From Streptomyces camponoticapitis (GTDB lineage Bacteria; Actinomycetota; Actinomycetes; Streptomycetales; Streptomycetaceae), in contig NZ_BMMV01000006.1 of the NCBI RefSeq assembly GCF_014646115.1, forward strand, positions 124,001 through 188,000: a stretch of 64,000 nucleotides of DNA, read 5' to 3'. Shown piece after piece: positions 54,447-63,625 of this stretch. Position 1 is the stretch's first letter, and each line of letters opens with the position of its first letter. The notes beneath the pieces were generated by a model, which was not told the DNA's origin, made no database searches, and saw nothing but the letters and a program-made list of their open reading frames with translations. The position numbers and the translations under genes were made by a program.

Positions 54447-55187
54447 TCAGCGGCCGAAGACCTCGAACGGCACCGCCGGCCGGCCGCCGAAGCGCGCCGC
54501 CGTCCTCTCCGCGTTGGCCGTGAGGAACGTACGGCAGTACGTCTCCGGGTCCTCGTCCGTGAGCACCTCGATGTAGGTGCGGTGTTCGAGCAGGGACTGT
54601 ACGGAGCGCTCCAGCCCGGCCGTCGCGTCGACGGCGTGCGTCGGGGTGTCGGATCCCGCCACCGCCACCCAGCGCACGCCGTCCCACGGGTCCAGCCCCC
54701 GCTCCGTCAGCTCGGGGAAGATCCACCGGTTCCCCGCGTCTCCGGCGGCGTCGAGCGTGGCGCGCCCGACGGCGCGGTGGTCCGGGGTGTTCCAGGCGAC
54801 GCCGCCCCAGGTGTCGCGGTGGTTGAGGGTGATGACGAGCTCCGGACGGTAGCGGCGGATGGCCGCCGCGATGTCGCGGCGCAGGGCCATTCCTTCCTCG
54901 ATCACACCGTCCTCGTGGTCCAGGAAGACCACCTCGGACACGCCGACCACCGCGGCGCTCGCCCGCTGTTCGCGCTCGCGCAGCGGGGCGGCGTCCACGG
55001 GGTCGATCGTGTCGATGCCGGCCTCGCCCCGGCTGGCGAGCAGATAGGTGACCTCACGCCCCTCGTCGGTCCAGGCGGCGACGGCCGCCGAGCAGCCGTA
55101 CTCCAGGTCGTCGGGGTGCGCGACCACGGCGAGGGCGCGCTGCCAGTCGGCGGGCATGGGATCGAGTTGTCCGGTCGGTTCAGTCAT
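54447..55187 (-). CDS. PIG-L family deacetylase
   Basis: A 246-residue zinc deacetylase of the MshB/LmbE type. The zinc motif is VVAHPDDLEYG (His24, Asp27) and the second set lies in NTPDHRAVGRATLDAAG. The early residues are acidic and cytosolic. Members include the mycothiol deacetylase and amidases in secondary metabolism; the substrate here cannot be read. Transcribed alone in this position. Confidence 0.85.
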   Translation of the reverse strand: MTEPTGQLDPMPADWQRALAVVAHPDDLEYGCSAAVAAWTDEGREVTYLLASRGEAGIDTIDPVDAAPLREREQRASAAVVGVSEVVFLDHEDGVIEEGMALRRDIAAAIRRYRPELVITLNHRDTWGGVAWNTPDHRAVGRATLDAAGDAGNRWIFPELTERGLDPWDGVRWVAVAGSDTPTHAVDATAGLERSVQSLLEHRTYIEVLTDEDPETYCRTFLTANAERTAARFGGRPAVPFEVFGR

Positions 55188-55239
55188 GTCCGCAGATTAC
55201 GGTCCGGCGGGGCGGCGAGCGGCCCGTGCGCCGCGCTCG

Positions 55240-56538
55240 TCAGATCTCTCCCCGTGCCAGGCCGAGGAGCCGGTCGAGCACCCGTGGGCCCGAGACGCGG
55301 ACCCCGTCGTGCTCGTACTCGTCGGTGACCCAGGTGCGCAGCCCCCGGACGGCACGCGCCGTCTCCAGCGCGTGGCCGGTGTCGACGTACATGTCGTCGT
55401 GGTAGACGGCCGCGGCGACCGGGACCTCGTTGGTGGCCAGTCGGCTGCGGTCGTACAGCGCGGGCCAGTCCGTGCGCGCGGCCAGCAGTTCGGCGGTCTC
55501 GCGCAGCGGGCGCAGCGAGGGGTCGCTGGTGAAGTGCCAGGGGTGGATCGTCTCGCCGGTGAAGAGCAGCGGGGTGTCCCCGGCGAGTGCCCGCTCCGCG
55601 TCGAAGCGGGGGAACTCCGCGCGTACCCGCTCGGCCGACCAGGCGGTGGGGTGGTCGTCCTGGGCGTAGATCGCCTCGTGGACGAGTGCGTACAGGGGGT
55701 GCCCGGCGAAGGAGAGCTCCGCGGCCACCTTCTCCTGGAAGGCGTCGGACAGTTCGTACCCGGCCGCTGTCCTCACGAACGCGTTGTCCAGCAGCTGGTG
55801 CAGCAGGTGGGTGCCGTCGCCGGTGCCCAGGAGGATGCCGAGCGACTGGAACCCCTCGGGCGTCAGCCTGTAGCCGTTCGGCAGGACGGGGCGGTGCTCG
55901 GCGATGTGGTCGACGATACGGCGGGCCCGCTCGACGTCCTGCGGATAGCGGGCGTAGTGGGCGGCGACCTTGCGTTCGATCCGCGGGTAGGCGGCGCGGT
56001 AGATGTCGTCGGGCCCGGCGTCGAGCGAGGGCAGACCGCCGGTGATCAGTACGGTGCGCAGGCCCTCGGGCGCGGTGGAGAGATAGCGGACGGCGCAGAA
56101 CCCGCCGAAGCTCTGGCCGAGCACGGTCCACGGGGCGCCGCCGGTCAGTTGCGGGCGGATCGCCTCGCAGTCGCGCACGATGTTGTCGGACCTGAAGAGG
56201 GCGAGGTGGTCGGCCTGCTGCCGCGGGCCGCCGAGCGCCGGGAGGGTCTGGCGGTTGAGCGGGGTGGAGAATCCGGTGCCGCGCTGGTCGAGGTGGAGCA
56301 CCCGGAACTCTTCGAGGGCCCGGCCGAGCCACGCCTGCTTGCCGATGAAACGGCGGGCGCCGAAGCCGGGGCCGCCTTCCAGATAGAGCAGCCAGGGCAG
56401 ATCGGCGTCGGCCTTGGACGCGGCGACGGCCTCGCGGCCGTACAGCTCGATCCGCTCCCCCGACGGGTTCGCGTGGTCGAGGGGTACGGAGAAGCGGTGG
56501 TCCCTGAGGACGACGCCGGGCTGACGGTAACTGGACAA
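55240..56538 (-). CDS. Alpha/beta-fold hydrolase, proline iminopeptidase-like
   Basis: A 432-residue alpha/beta hydrolase, length and start matching the proline aminopeptidase 2-type family. The oxyanion/early motif is LYLEGGPGFGARR, the dimer-like HLDQRGTGFS follows, and the nucleophile elbow is GQSFGG (Ser143). The His/Asp are expected near HDDMYVDTG and EYEHDGV. TTG 56538 is chosen because GGAG lies 5 nt upstream; no signal peptide. An aminopeptidase activity is the family's usual role. Confidence 0.82.
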   Translation of the reverse strand: MSSYRQPGVVLRDHRFSVPLDHANPSGERIELYGREAVAASKADADLPWLLYLEGGPGFGARRFIGKQAWLGRALEEFRVLHLDQRGTGFSTPLNRQTLPALGGPRQQADHLALFRSDNIVRDCEAIRPQLTGGAPWTVLGQSFGGFCAVRYLSTAPEGLRTVLITGGLPSLDAGPDDIYRAAYPRIERKVAAHYARYPQDVERARRIVDHIAEHRPVLPNGYRLTPEGFQSLGILLGTGDGTHLLHQLLDNAFVRTAAGYELSDAFQEKVAAELSFAGHPLYALVHEAIYAQDDHPTAWSAERVRAEFPRFDAERALAGDTPLLFTGETIHPWHFTSDPSLRPLRETAELLAARTDWPALYDRSRLATNEVPVAAAVYHDDMYVDTGHALETARAVRGLRTWVTDEYEHDGVRVSGPRVLDRLLGLARGEI

Positions 56539-56656
56539 GGGTGCTCCTGGTTCGGTGCCGGGCCCGGTCACCTCGGCCGGGCCTCCCCAGACGGTACGAC
56601 GGCCCTGTCCCGGCTCGCCGGACGGGCCTGTCCACGGCCCGTCCGGCGAGGGTGGG

Positions 56657-57730
56657 TCAGGCGCGTGCCACCGCGATCGAGCCCTGGAGGCGCTCACCGG
56701 CCTCGTAGATCATGTACGGCACCCCCCGGTCGGTACCGAAGCTCGGCGAGGCGCTGCGCCCGTTGTCCGGGGCGGTGTTGGCCGAGTCGTAGAAGAGACC
56801 GAGGTGATGACGGCGGCTGAAGTCGTCGCCGACCTCGGTGATCAGCAGATTGCCGCCGTTCTCCTTGCTGGTGTTGTAGACGACGTACGTGCTGCCGTCC
56901 CGGCTGAGCAGATGCGGGCCGCCGATGTTGTTCGCGCCGACGTCGGAATGGCGGACGAGCGGCTGCTGGTCGAACGTCCAGTCGCGGCCGTCCTTCGACC
57001 AACCCCAGGCGATGTCACGGTGGTTGGACTGGTTGTTGAGCATGAAGAGCATGACGTAGCGGGCGCCGCGCGAGGGCAGGTCGTGCCGGAAGACGCGCGC
57101 GTACGAGGTCTCGCTGCTGCCCGCGGGCATCATCGCGGTGGTGAGCACCACCTTGTCGTAGGTGAAGGTGATGCCGTCCTTGGAACGGGCGAGGCGGGTG
57201 GTGCCGTTCTCGCCGTGGAAGTAGAGCCACAGCTCCTTGACGTCCTCGTTCCACAGGACGTGCGGCGAGGCGACGTGGCTGACCTTGTAGTGCGGCTGCC
57301 AGTTGTTGGAGACGATCGGGTTCGCGGTGTACTCGGTGAACGGCCCCTCCAGCGAGTCGCCGTAGGCCAGGCAGATACCGCCGGGCGCGTCGTGCGGGCC
57401 GTAGTAGAGGTAGTAGCGGCCCAGCGGGTTCGCCAATTTGTCGTAGACGCCCCGGACGCACGGGAAGATGATCTCCCCGGTGGGGTTGTACTTGAGCTGG
57501 GAGGGCGTCAGAAGCGTCTTCAGATAGCGGTAGTCGGGGAATCCGCCGGGTGCGGCGGCGGCCGGCGCGCCGGCGGCGCTCGCGCTCCCGGCCGTCAGGC
57601 CGGTGGCCGCCACACCGGAAGCCACCGCGGCGGTCGCGGCCGCGGCGCGCAGGAATATCCGCCGGCCGGGGTTGCCCGGCTCGCCGCTGTCGCCGACGTG
57701 CCGCTTCGGGTCGCTCTCGTGCTGTGTCAT
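56657..57730 (-). CDS. Tat-exported beta-propeller protein, GH43/62-like
   Basis: A 357-residue secreted protein. A twin-arginine signal (GRRIFLRAAAATAAV) is followed by Ala-rich spacer and repeated propeller blades: YLYYGPHDAPGGICLAYGDS, SPHVLWNEDVKELWLYFHG, RLARSKDGITFTY, AWGWSKDGRDWTF, HLLSRDGSTYVVY. This is the five-bladed pattern of GH43/GH62-type glycosidase superfamily members, but key catalytic residues cannot be assigned. It is close to the transporter gene, so it may process the substrate outside the cell. Confidence 0.7.
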   Translation of the reverse strand: MTQHESDPKRHVGDSGEPGNPGRRIFLRAAAATAAVASGVAATGLTAGSASAAGAPAAAAPGGFPDYRYLKTLLTPSQLKYNPTGEIIFPCVRGVYDKLANPLGRYYLYYGPHDAPGGICLAYGDSLEGPFTEYTANPIVSNNWQPHYKVSHVASPHVLWNEDVKELWLYFHGENGTTRLARSKDGITFTYDKVVLTTAMMPAGSSETSYARVFRHDLPSRGARYVMLFMLNNQSNHRDIAWGWSKDGRDWTFDQQPLVRHSDVGANNIGGPHLLSRDGSTYVVYNTSKENGGNLLITEVGDDFSRRHHLGLFYDSANTAPDNGRSASPSFGTDRGVPYMIYEAGERLQGSIAVARA

Positions 57731-57759
57731 GTCGTGCTCCGTCCCGGGGAGTTGAGAGA

Positions 57760-59040
57760 TCACAGATAGGTGGCGGCGGTGACGCAGAATCCGCCGAGGG
57801 CGACGGCCCAGACGTACGGCAGGGTCCGCAGCATCACCTGCTGCGGTGTGACTCCCGCGTACTGCGCGCTCCACACGGTCTGGGTGCTGGTCGGGTCCGA
57901 CACACCGAAGACCTGGTTGTAGGAGGTGGCGATGCCGAGAACCGCGACGGCGGGGTAGATGCCGGCGGCGATGAGGACACCGGCGATACCCGCGCCGAGC
58001 CCGTAGACGTTCAGCGGCCCGCGGTAGAGGCAGAGCGGTACGAGCAGGGTGAAGACCACGACGAACAGCACCGGGTTCTGCGGGCTGACGGCCTTGATCA
58101 GCGGCTCCAGGGCCTCCACGGCGCCGGGCAGCTTCACCGCGGCGAGCAGGATGCCGATCGCGATGAAGAGCACGATCGGCGCCGCCGCGATCTCGAAGCC
58201 GCCGTACAGGGTGCGCAGCAGCCGCTTGCTCATCTCGCCCGGTCGGGTGGTGGTGACCAGCGCGTACAGCACACCGGCCAGCATCGACGGCAGGATCGCG
58301 ATGTCGAATCCGAGGGCGAGGATCAGCGGTACGAGCGGGGTGAGCAGCGCGTACCACGGGGCGTCGCCGAGCTGCTTGCGGCGCGAAGCGGGCTTCGCCG
58401 ACGCGGACTTGAGCGACCAGGCGTGTTCGACACCGCGTCGTCGCGTCTCGATGAGGACGAAGAGGATCGCGGCGGCCAGCGCGAACGGGAACAGCTTCAT
58501 CATGAAGCCGCGCACGGTGTCCACGGGCAGTTCGAGCGCGGTGGAGAAGAACTGCCAGATGGGCAGTTCGAACGGCATACCGGCGGCGATGCCCATCAGG
58601 ATCGTGCCGGCCGCGGTGACCTTGGGGATGCCGACGGCGATCATGGCGGGGATACCGATGATGCCGGCGAGCATCGCCGCGGGGGCGGAGCCGGTGACCG
58701 TACCGACCAGGGTGGAGACGGCGAGGACACCGAGGGCGACCACGACCGGCCGGTCGCCGCCGAACTCGACGATCTTGCGGACGAGGGTGCCCGCGATACC
58801 GGTCTCGTCGAGGAGCTTGCCGAGCCAGGAACCCAGCAGAATCGCGATCATCGTGGCGGCGAGGGCCGGCGCGCCCTCCTGGATGACCGTGTCCAGGACG
58901 CTGTTCTCACCGGTCAGCGGGGCCCCCGCGAGGAAGGCGATGACAACGGCCAGGATGACGAGGGCGAAGGCGGTGGGAAGCCTGCGGGTGAGCATCGCGG
59001 CGACACCGGCCGCCATGACAAGAAGGATGACGACGCCCAT
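57760..59040 (-). CDS. Ion-transporter superfamily carrier (CitMHS/GntP-like)
   Basis: A 426-residue protein with 11-12 hydrophobic segments and a short cytosolic loop near residue 210 (SASAKPASRRKQLG). Features such as LGSWLGKLLDETGIAGTL and TGSAPAAMLAGIIGIPAM match carriers of citrate, gluconate or similar organic anions. Sits 29 bp upstream of the propeller gene on the coding strand and directly after the HExxH gene, so it may import the anion this locus degrades. Confidence 0.7.
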   Translation of the reverse strand: MGVVILLVMAAGVAAMLTRRLPTAFALVILAVVIAFLAGAPLTGENSVLDTVIQEGAPALAATMIAILLGSWLGKLLDETGIAGTLVRKIVEFGGDRPVVVALGVLAVSTLVGTVTGSAPAAMLAGIIGIPAMIAVGIPKVTAAGTILMGIAAGMPFELPIWQFFSTALELPVDTVRGFMMKLFPFALAAAILFVLIETRRRGVEHAWSLKSASAKPASRRKQLGDAPWYALLTPLVPLILALGFDIAILPSMLAGVLYALVTTTRPGEMSKRLLRTLYGGFEIAAAPIVLFIAIGILLAAVKLPGAVEALEPLIKAVSPQNPVLFVVVFTLLVPLCLYRGPLNVYGLGAGIAGVLIAAGIYPAVAVLGIATSYNQVFGVSDPTSTQTVWSAQYAGVTPQQVMLRTLPYVWAVALGGFCVTAATYL

Positions 59041-59044
59041 GGCG

Positions 59045-59665
59045 TTACTTCTTTCTTCCGTGCGGGGAGCCTTGCTGCGGATCGGCCGCGGTGGCCAGGG
59101 CGGCCGTCAGCAGGAGCGGGCTGCGGCCGAGGCCGCAGACCGTGCGGGCGTAGGCGTGGGCGGCGATCTCGTCGGCGCCCGCGACATGGCCGTACAGGCG
59201 GTGGCGTCCCGCGCGCAGCACGACATGGCCGAGGGAACGCTTCAGGGCGGCCTTCGCCGGTCCGTGGTGGAGCTGTTCGTGCACCGCCTCGTGGGCGATC
59301 GCCGCTTCCCGTACCGATCCGGCCGGGTACCAGTGGCGCCAGCCGAGCCGGTCGATCAGCTCCTCGGCGAGGGCCAGGGTGTCGGTGAACAGCTCGACGG
59401 TCGGGACCGGCCGGGAGGTGTACCGGGCCAGCAGGCCCCTCTCCAGGCCGTCGCCGCTCTCCACGACCCGTGCCGTGGGGGCGACATGGGCGAGCGCGGC
59501 GCCGAACTCGTCGGCGGTGCGCGCCCATTGGCGCAGCAGGGCGGGGTCACGGCTCTCGTTCGTGGGGGTGTTCGCGAGCAGCCGGAGGCCGAACTCGACG
59601 TCGTCCGCCGCTTCGAGTGCCTCGATCGCCGCGAGAGTGGGGCGGTCGAGCAGAGTGGCTGTCAT
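59045..59665 (-). CDS. Uncharacterised protein with HExxH motif
   Basis: A 206-residue protein, no family recognised. Residues 125-129 read HEAVH within AIAHEAVHEQLHH, the canonical HExxH zinc ligand pair, and 40 residues later ADEIAAHAYA supplies a Glu (about 166) in the helical E-x-A-x-x-A pattern of ImmA/IrrE-type gluzincins. The N-terminal half is helical and carries no DNA-binding motif. The start overlaps the hydantoinase stop (ATGA), so the two are made together. A zinc-dependent hydrolase role is possible. Confidence 0.6.
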   Translation of the reverse strand: MTATLLDRPTLAAIEALEAADDVEFGLRLLANTPTNESRDPALLRQWARTADEFGAALAHVAPTARVVESGDGLERGLLARYTSRPVPTVELFTDTLALAEELIDRLGWRHWYPAGSVREAAIAHEAVHEQLHHGPAKAALKRSLGHVVLRAGRHRLYGHVAGADEIAAHAYARTVCGLGRSPLLLTAALATAADPQQGSPHGRKK

Positions 59666-61791
59666 GAGCGCACCTCCAGTACGGCGATGACCGGCTCGTC
59701 GGCCGCGCGTGCCCCCAGTTCGCTGCGGGCGAGCGCGAGCAGCGGCTGCGGGTCGAGTACGCCGGAGAGGTCGGCTATCCGGGAGCCGATGAGCAGCCGC
59801 AGGGCGGGGGCGCGGACGCCGCCGTCGCCGTACGACGTGGCCTCCCCCACCAGCCCGGCGAGTACTTCGGGCGCCCGGCCTACGGTGGTGGACTCGACGC
59901 GGGCGTCCGGCGCGTGGAGCCGTACGACCCCGTCGGCGTCCACGACGCGCACCGGGTGGCGGTCCGCGCGGAACCGGCGGTGCACGTCGGTGCCGTACAC
60001 GGTGTGCGCGGGGGTGCCCGCGAGCACCCGCACCGACGCCGGGTCGGTCTTGAGGCTGTCGGCGGCCGCGCGCAGCCGGTCGGCGTCGTCGGCCCGGTGG
60101 GCGCGGTCCTGCGTACGCAGCTCGGTGGCGCCGGTCGCGACGGCCCGCACGGTGCTGGTCTGCGGGTCGACGGTGACCTCCACCTCGACGCCGTCCGCGG
60201 CGGCGCCCTGGGCGACGACGGCCGCCTCGGCCTCGGCCCGTACGGCGAGGATCTGTTCCTGGCCGGCGCCGGGGATGATGCGTTCGACCTGCTCGCGGAT
60301 GAGGGCGAGGGCGACGCCGATGGGGCTGATCACCTCGTTGTGGCGGGCGATCCTGCCCTCCTGGCCGGTGACCGCCGCGAGGTGCGGGGTGACGGAGGCC
60401 GCGCCGCCGCCACCGCCGACGAGCACGGCGGTGTCCTTGTCCAGGCGGTAGTCCCGGATCATCGCGTCGACCACGGACTTCACCTGGTCGGTCCCCGCGT
60501 CCAGGACACGGGCCGCCGCCGTGGCGACGTCGGTGCCGAGCGCGGCGGCCAGCGGGGCTATCGCGGCCTTCGCCACCGCCGGGTCGCAGTGGGCGAAGTC
60601 GCCTTCGGGGACCCGGCCCAGCGCGTTGGCCGCGCAGGTCATGGTGATAGCGAAGCGTCCGCCGGCGGCGTCGAGCACCGCGTAGTCCGCCGGGTCGTCC
60701 TCCATCGGCCGGATCGTGGCGACCTTCGCGTCCCGCAGATCGTCCAGGGCCGCGAAGCAGGCGTACGGCAGCCCCGCGATGTGCGCGCTGCGCGGTCCGG
60801 CGCCGGTGACCTTTCCGCCGCCGATACGGACCATCGAGCCGCCGCCGACACCCACGGTCCTGACGTCGAGCGCCGACAGATACGACGTCTTGCCGAGGAT
60901 CGTGGCGTGCCGGACGGCGACCTTGCCGCGCCGTACGACGCTGATGTCGGTGGACGTGCCGCCGGTCTCCAGGAACAGGCCCTCGCTGATGCGCTCCTGC
61001 ATGAGCGCGCCCGCGACACCCGCCGCCGGTCCGGACAGCACGGTGAGCAGCGGCCTGCGCCGCATCTCGTCCAGTGACATCACTCCGCCGTCGCAGCGCA
61101 TGACCATCAGCGGCGCGCTCACACCCGCCTTGGTGATGGACGCGTCGACCAGGTCGGCCGTGGCGAGCATGCGGGGCAGGATCGCGGCGTTCACGACGGC
61201 GGTCCTGGTCCGCTTGTGGAGCCCGTAGAGCGAGGTGATCTCGTGCGCGGCGGTCGTCGGCAGTCCGCGCTCCTTGGCGGCGGCGACGACCGTGTCCTCG
61301 CCCTCGGGGCGGTCGACGCTGAACGGCTGGCTGGCGACGACGACTTGGGCGCCCTCGCGGACGACCGCGTCGACGGCGGCGCGCACGGCGGGCGCGTCGT
61401 CCGGGTCGGCGACATGCGCGTAGGCGAGCGGAAGCCGCTTGCCGGGGGTGAGTTCGAGCTTCCGGAAGGCGGCGAGCCTGCGGGTGAACCCGGCGCTCGG
61501 TCCGGCGCCGACACCGATCAGACCGACCGTGGCGACGTCGCCCTCCAGCAGGGCATTGGTAGCCTGGGTGGTGCCGTGGGCCAGGAAGGCCACGTCCTCC
61601 GGGGCGTGTCCGGTCTGCTCCAGCAGACGGTCGAGAGCTTCCACGATGCCGTGGGCGACGCCGTCCTCGTGATGGTGGCTGGTGGGGACCTTCACCTGCC
61701 CCAGGAGTCGCAGGGTCGTGGCGTCTACGGCCACGGCGTCGGTGAAGGTTCCGCCCACGTCGATGCCGACGCGGATGCGGTGGGTGTTCAT
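59662..61791 (-). CDS. Hydantoinase/oxoprolinase family protein (HyuA-type)
   Basis: A 709-residue ATP-dependent amidohydrolase. The N terminus has the actin-like motif GIDVGGTFTDAVAVD and FLAHGTTQATNALLEGDVA, then FLETGGTSTDISVVRRGKV, all typical of HyuA/5-oxoprolinase A. HyuB, which normally accompanies it, is not in the window, so it may act alone or with the HExxH protein. Substrates in this family include lactams, hydantoins, acetone and acetophenone. Confidence 0.85.
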   Translation of the reverse strand: MNTHRIRVGIDVGGTFTDAVAVDATTLRLLGQVKVPTSHHHEDGVAHGIVEALDRLLEQTGHAPEDVAFLAHGTTQATNALLEGDVATVGLIGVGAGPSAGFTRRLAAFRKLELTPGKRLPLAYAHVADPDDAPAVRAAVDAVVREGAQVVVASQPFSVDRPEGEDTVVAAAKERGLPTTAAHEITSLYGLHKRTRTAVVNAAILPRMLATADLVDASITKAGVSAPLMVMRCDGGVMSLDEMRRRPLLTVLSGPAAGVAGALMQERISEGLFLETGGTSTDISVVRRGKVAVRHATILGKTSYLSALDVRTVGVGGGSMVRIGGGKVTGAGPRSAHIAGLPYACFAALDDLRDAKVATIRPMEDDPADYAVLDAAGGRFAITMTCAANALGRVPEGDFAHCDPAVAKAAIAPLAAALGTDVATAAARVLDAGTDQVKSVVDAMIRDYRLDKDTAVLVGGGGGAASVTPHLAAVTGQEGRIARHNEVISPIGVALALIREQVERIIPGAGQEQILAVRAEAEAAVVAQGAAADGVEVEVTVDPQTSTVRAVATGATELRTQDRAHRADDADRLRAAADSLKTDPASVRVLAGTPAHTVYGTDVHRRFRADRHPVRVVDADGVVRLHAPDARVESTTVGRAPEVLAGLVGEATSYGDGGVRAPALRLLIGSRIADLSGVLDPQPLLALARSELGARAADEPVIAVLEVRS

Positions 61792-61915
61792 GGCTTGGGC
61801 ACCTCCTTGTGCACAGTTGGCATGGTGCGGGCGGTAGGCCGGGCGGGGCAGGTGGAGCTGCTCCTGCCCGGCTGTTCCGCCCCGTGTCGCTGGGTGTCGT
61901 CAGTAGCTGGGGTCG

Positions 61916-63529
61916 TCAGTAGCCCCGTACGTCGGGCCAGTGGCGCTGAACTCCTTCGCGGTCGAGCAGCCGGGCGAATCGGTCGAACCGCTTGTCCTCG
62001 GCCTGGACCTGGTGCGGTTCGACGCCCTCGGCGACGCAGTGCGCGGCCAGCGCGCCCGCGACCTCGCCGATGTTCCATTCCACCGGGTGGAGCCGGTAGC
62101 AGCCGTTGGTGATGTGGGTGGTGCCGATGTTCTTTCCGGCGGGCAGCAGATTGCGGACGCGGCGCGGTACGAGCGCGCCGAGGGGTATCTCGAAGGGCAC
62201 CGAGCCGATGTCGATGTAGTTGTCGCCGCCGGTCGAGGGGTGCAGGTCGATGCGGTAGTTGCCGACGCCGACGGAGTCCCGGTAGCGGGTCCCGCCGTAC
62301 GGTCCGACGATGTCGATCGCAACATCGTGTTCGGTGACGGTGGTGACGGCCTTGATACGGCGTGACTCCCGTACGTACGGCGCCTTGGCGAGCCCGTCGG
62401 CCGTGCCGGTGACATCGGGGCGCAGCCGCAGGCCGGGGAATCCCCTGCCGCCGTCGGCGCGCGGCGCCTCGGTCTGGAGCCAGTAGAGGACCGAGAGCGA
62501 CAGTTGGCGGGCCTCGGCGAGCGCGGCGGCCGACGTCTCCTCACCGGCGCCTGTCAGAGGCTTGAGCCAGTAGTCGTTGAGCGGCCAGTTGACGAGGGTG
62601 ATGTCGGAGTCGAACGCGCCGGGCCGGTGCAGCTTGCGGGCGAGGATCCGGCGGAAGCCGAACAGTTCCTTGTCGCCCGCGTCGGCCGACTGGTCGGCGG
62701 TGACGTCGAGCGGGTCGAGGTCCGGGTTGGGCACGAAGGTGCGCGGTACGGCCTGAAGGGTGCGGGGGTCCGGCGCGAGGAAGCCGAGCAGGGGTCCGGG
62801 CCAGAAGTCCGGCTGGTAGGTGCGCCAGAAGTCGTAGTCGGCCGGGCGCTCGATGGTGTGGTCCTCGCCCTCGTGGTGGGAGAGCGCGAAGCACACCGTG
62901 ATGCCCTGCTGGTTGAGGGGCTGTGCCTCATCGGGGGCGTGCGGCTCGTCGAACTCGCTCCGCGCCTCGGCGCCGATGACGTGCTCCACGCCCGCGAGTT
63001 CGAGCAGTTCGCCGGTCTCGGTCGCGTCGATCACGTAACGGGCGCTGATCGTACGGCGGCTGCCGTCCCGCAGGTCGGTGAGCGTGACGGACCGTACGGT
63101 GTCGTCGTCGCCCGCCTCGGCGGCGACCGGGCGGTGCTCGGTCAGCAGGGTGAGCCGGCCCGACGAGCGGTGCGGCGCGAGCATCGCCTCCAGCACGGCG
63201 AGCGCGACGCGCGGCTCGTGGCAGAGCTTGCTGACGCGGCCCGCGCCGGGGTTGAGATCGGTGAGGGCCAGCGCCTCGGAGCGCAGCGGGTACCACTGGC
63301 GGTAGTGGTCCCTGATGGACTCGCGCAGTGTGCGGTACGAGGCGGTGGTGCCGAACTGCTCGACCCACGGGTGCTCGTCCGGCGGGACGGCCTGGGAGGT
63401 GAGCTGCCCGCCGATCCAGTCCGTCTCCTCGGTGAGGACGACGGTGCGTCCGGCACGGCAGGCGGCGAGGGCGGCGGCCACGCCGCCGAGCCCGGAGCCC
63501 ACGATGAGGATGTCGGGTGCGGATGTCAC
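61916..63529 (-). CDS. FAD-dependent oxidoreductase
   Basis: A 537-residue flavoprotein with an N-terminal dinucleotide motif ILIVGSGLGGVAAALAACRAG and TEETDWIGGQLTSQ, the FAD_oxidored (PF12831) pattern. Later come ARYVIDATETGELLELAG and the C-terminal FAD-closing region NLLPAGKNIGTTHITNG. Its substrate is unknown; the family often sits in polysaccharide and organic-acid catabolic loci. Between the LacI gene and hyuA on the same strand, 124 bp from hyuA. Confidence 0.8.
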   Translation of the reverse strand: MTSAPDILIVGSGLGGVAAALAACRAGRTVVLTEETDWIGGQLTSQAVPPDEHPWVEQFGTTASYRTLRESIRDHYRQWYPLRSEALALTDLNPGAGRVSKLCHEPRVALAVLEAMLAPHRSSGRLTLLTEHRPVAAEAGDDDTVRSVTLTDLRDGSRRTISARYVIDATETGELLELAGVEHVIGAEARSEFDEPHAPDEAQPLNQQGITVCFALSHHEGEDHTIERPADYDFWRTYQPDFWPGPLLGFLAPDPRTLQAVPRTFVPNPDLDPLDVTADQSADAGDKELFGFRRILARKLHRPGAFDSDITLVNWPLNDYWLKPLTGAGEETSAAALAEARQLSLSVLYWLQTEAPRADGGRGFPGLRLRPDVTGTADGLAKAPYVRESRRIKAVTTVTEHDVAIDIVGPYGGTRYRDSVGVGNYRIDLHPSTGGDNYIDIGSVPFEIPLGALVPRRVRNLLPAGKNIGTTHITNGCYRLHPVEWNIGEVAGALAAHCVAEGVEPHQVQAEDKRFDRFARLLDREGVQRHWPDVRGY

Positions 63530-63551
63530 GGATCTCCTTGAAGTGCCTTGT

Positions 63552-63620
63552 GGTGCTTGGTACTTGGTGCTTGGTGTGTGTTCGGTCTGCTGTGCGTTCG
63601 GTCTGCTGCGTGTTCGGTCG
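63552..63620. repeat. Short tandem repeats between the LacI and oxidoreductase genes
   Basis: A 14-bp unit (GGTGCTTGGTACTT, then GGTGCTTGGTGTGT) is followed by a 16-bp unit (GTTCGGTCTGCTGTGC, then GTTCGGTCTGCTGCGT, then a partial third copy). They lie in the short gap upstream of the oxidoreductase start. Confidence 0.6.
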
Positions 63621-63625
63621 GGCGG

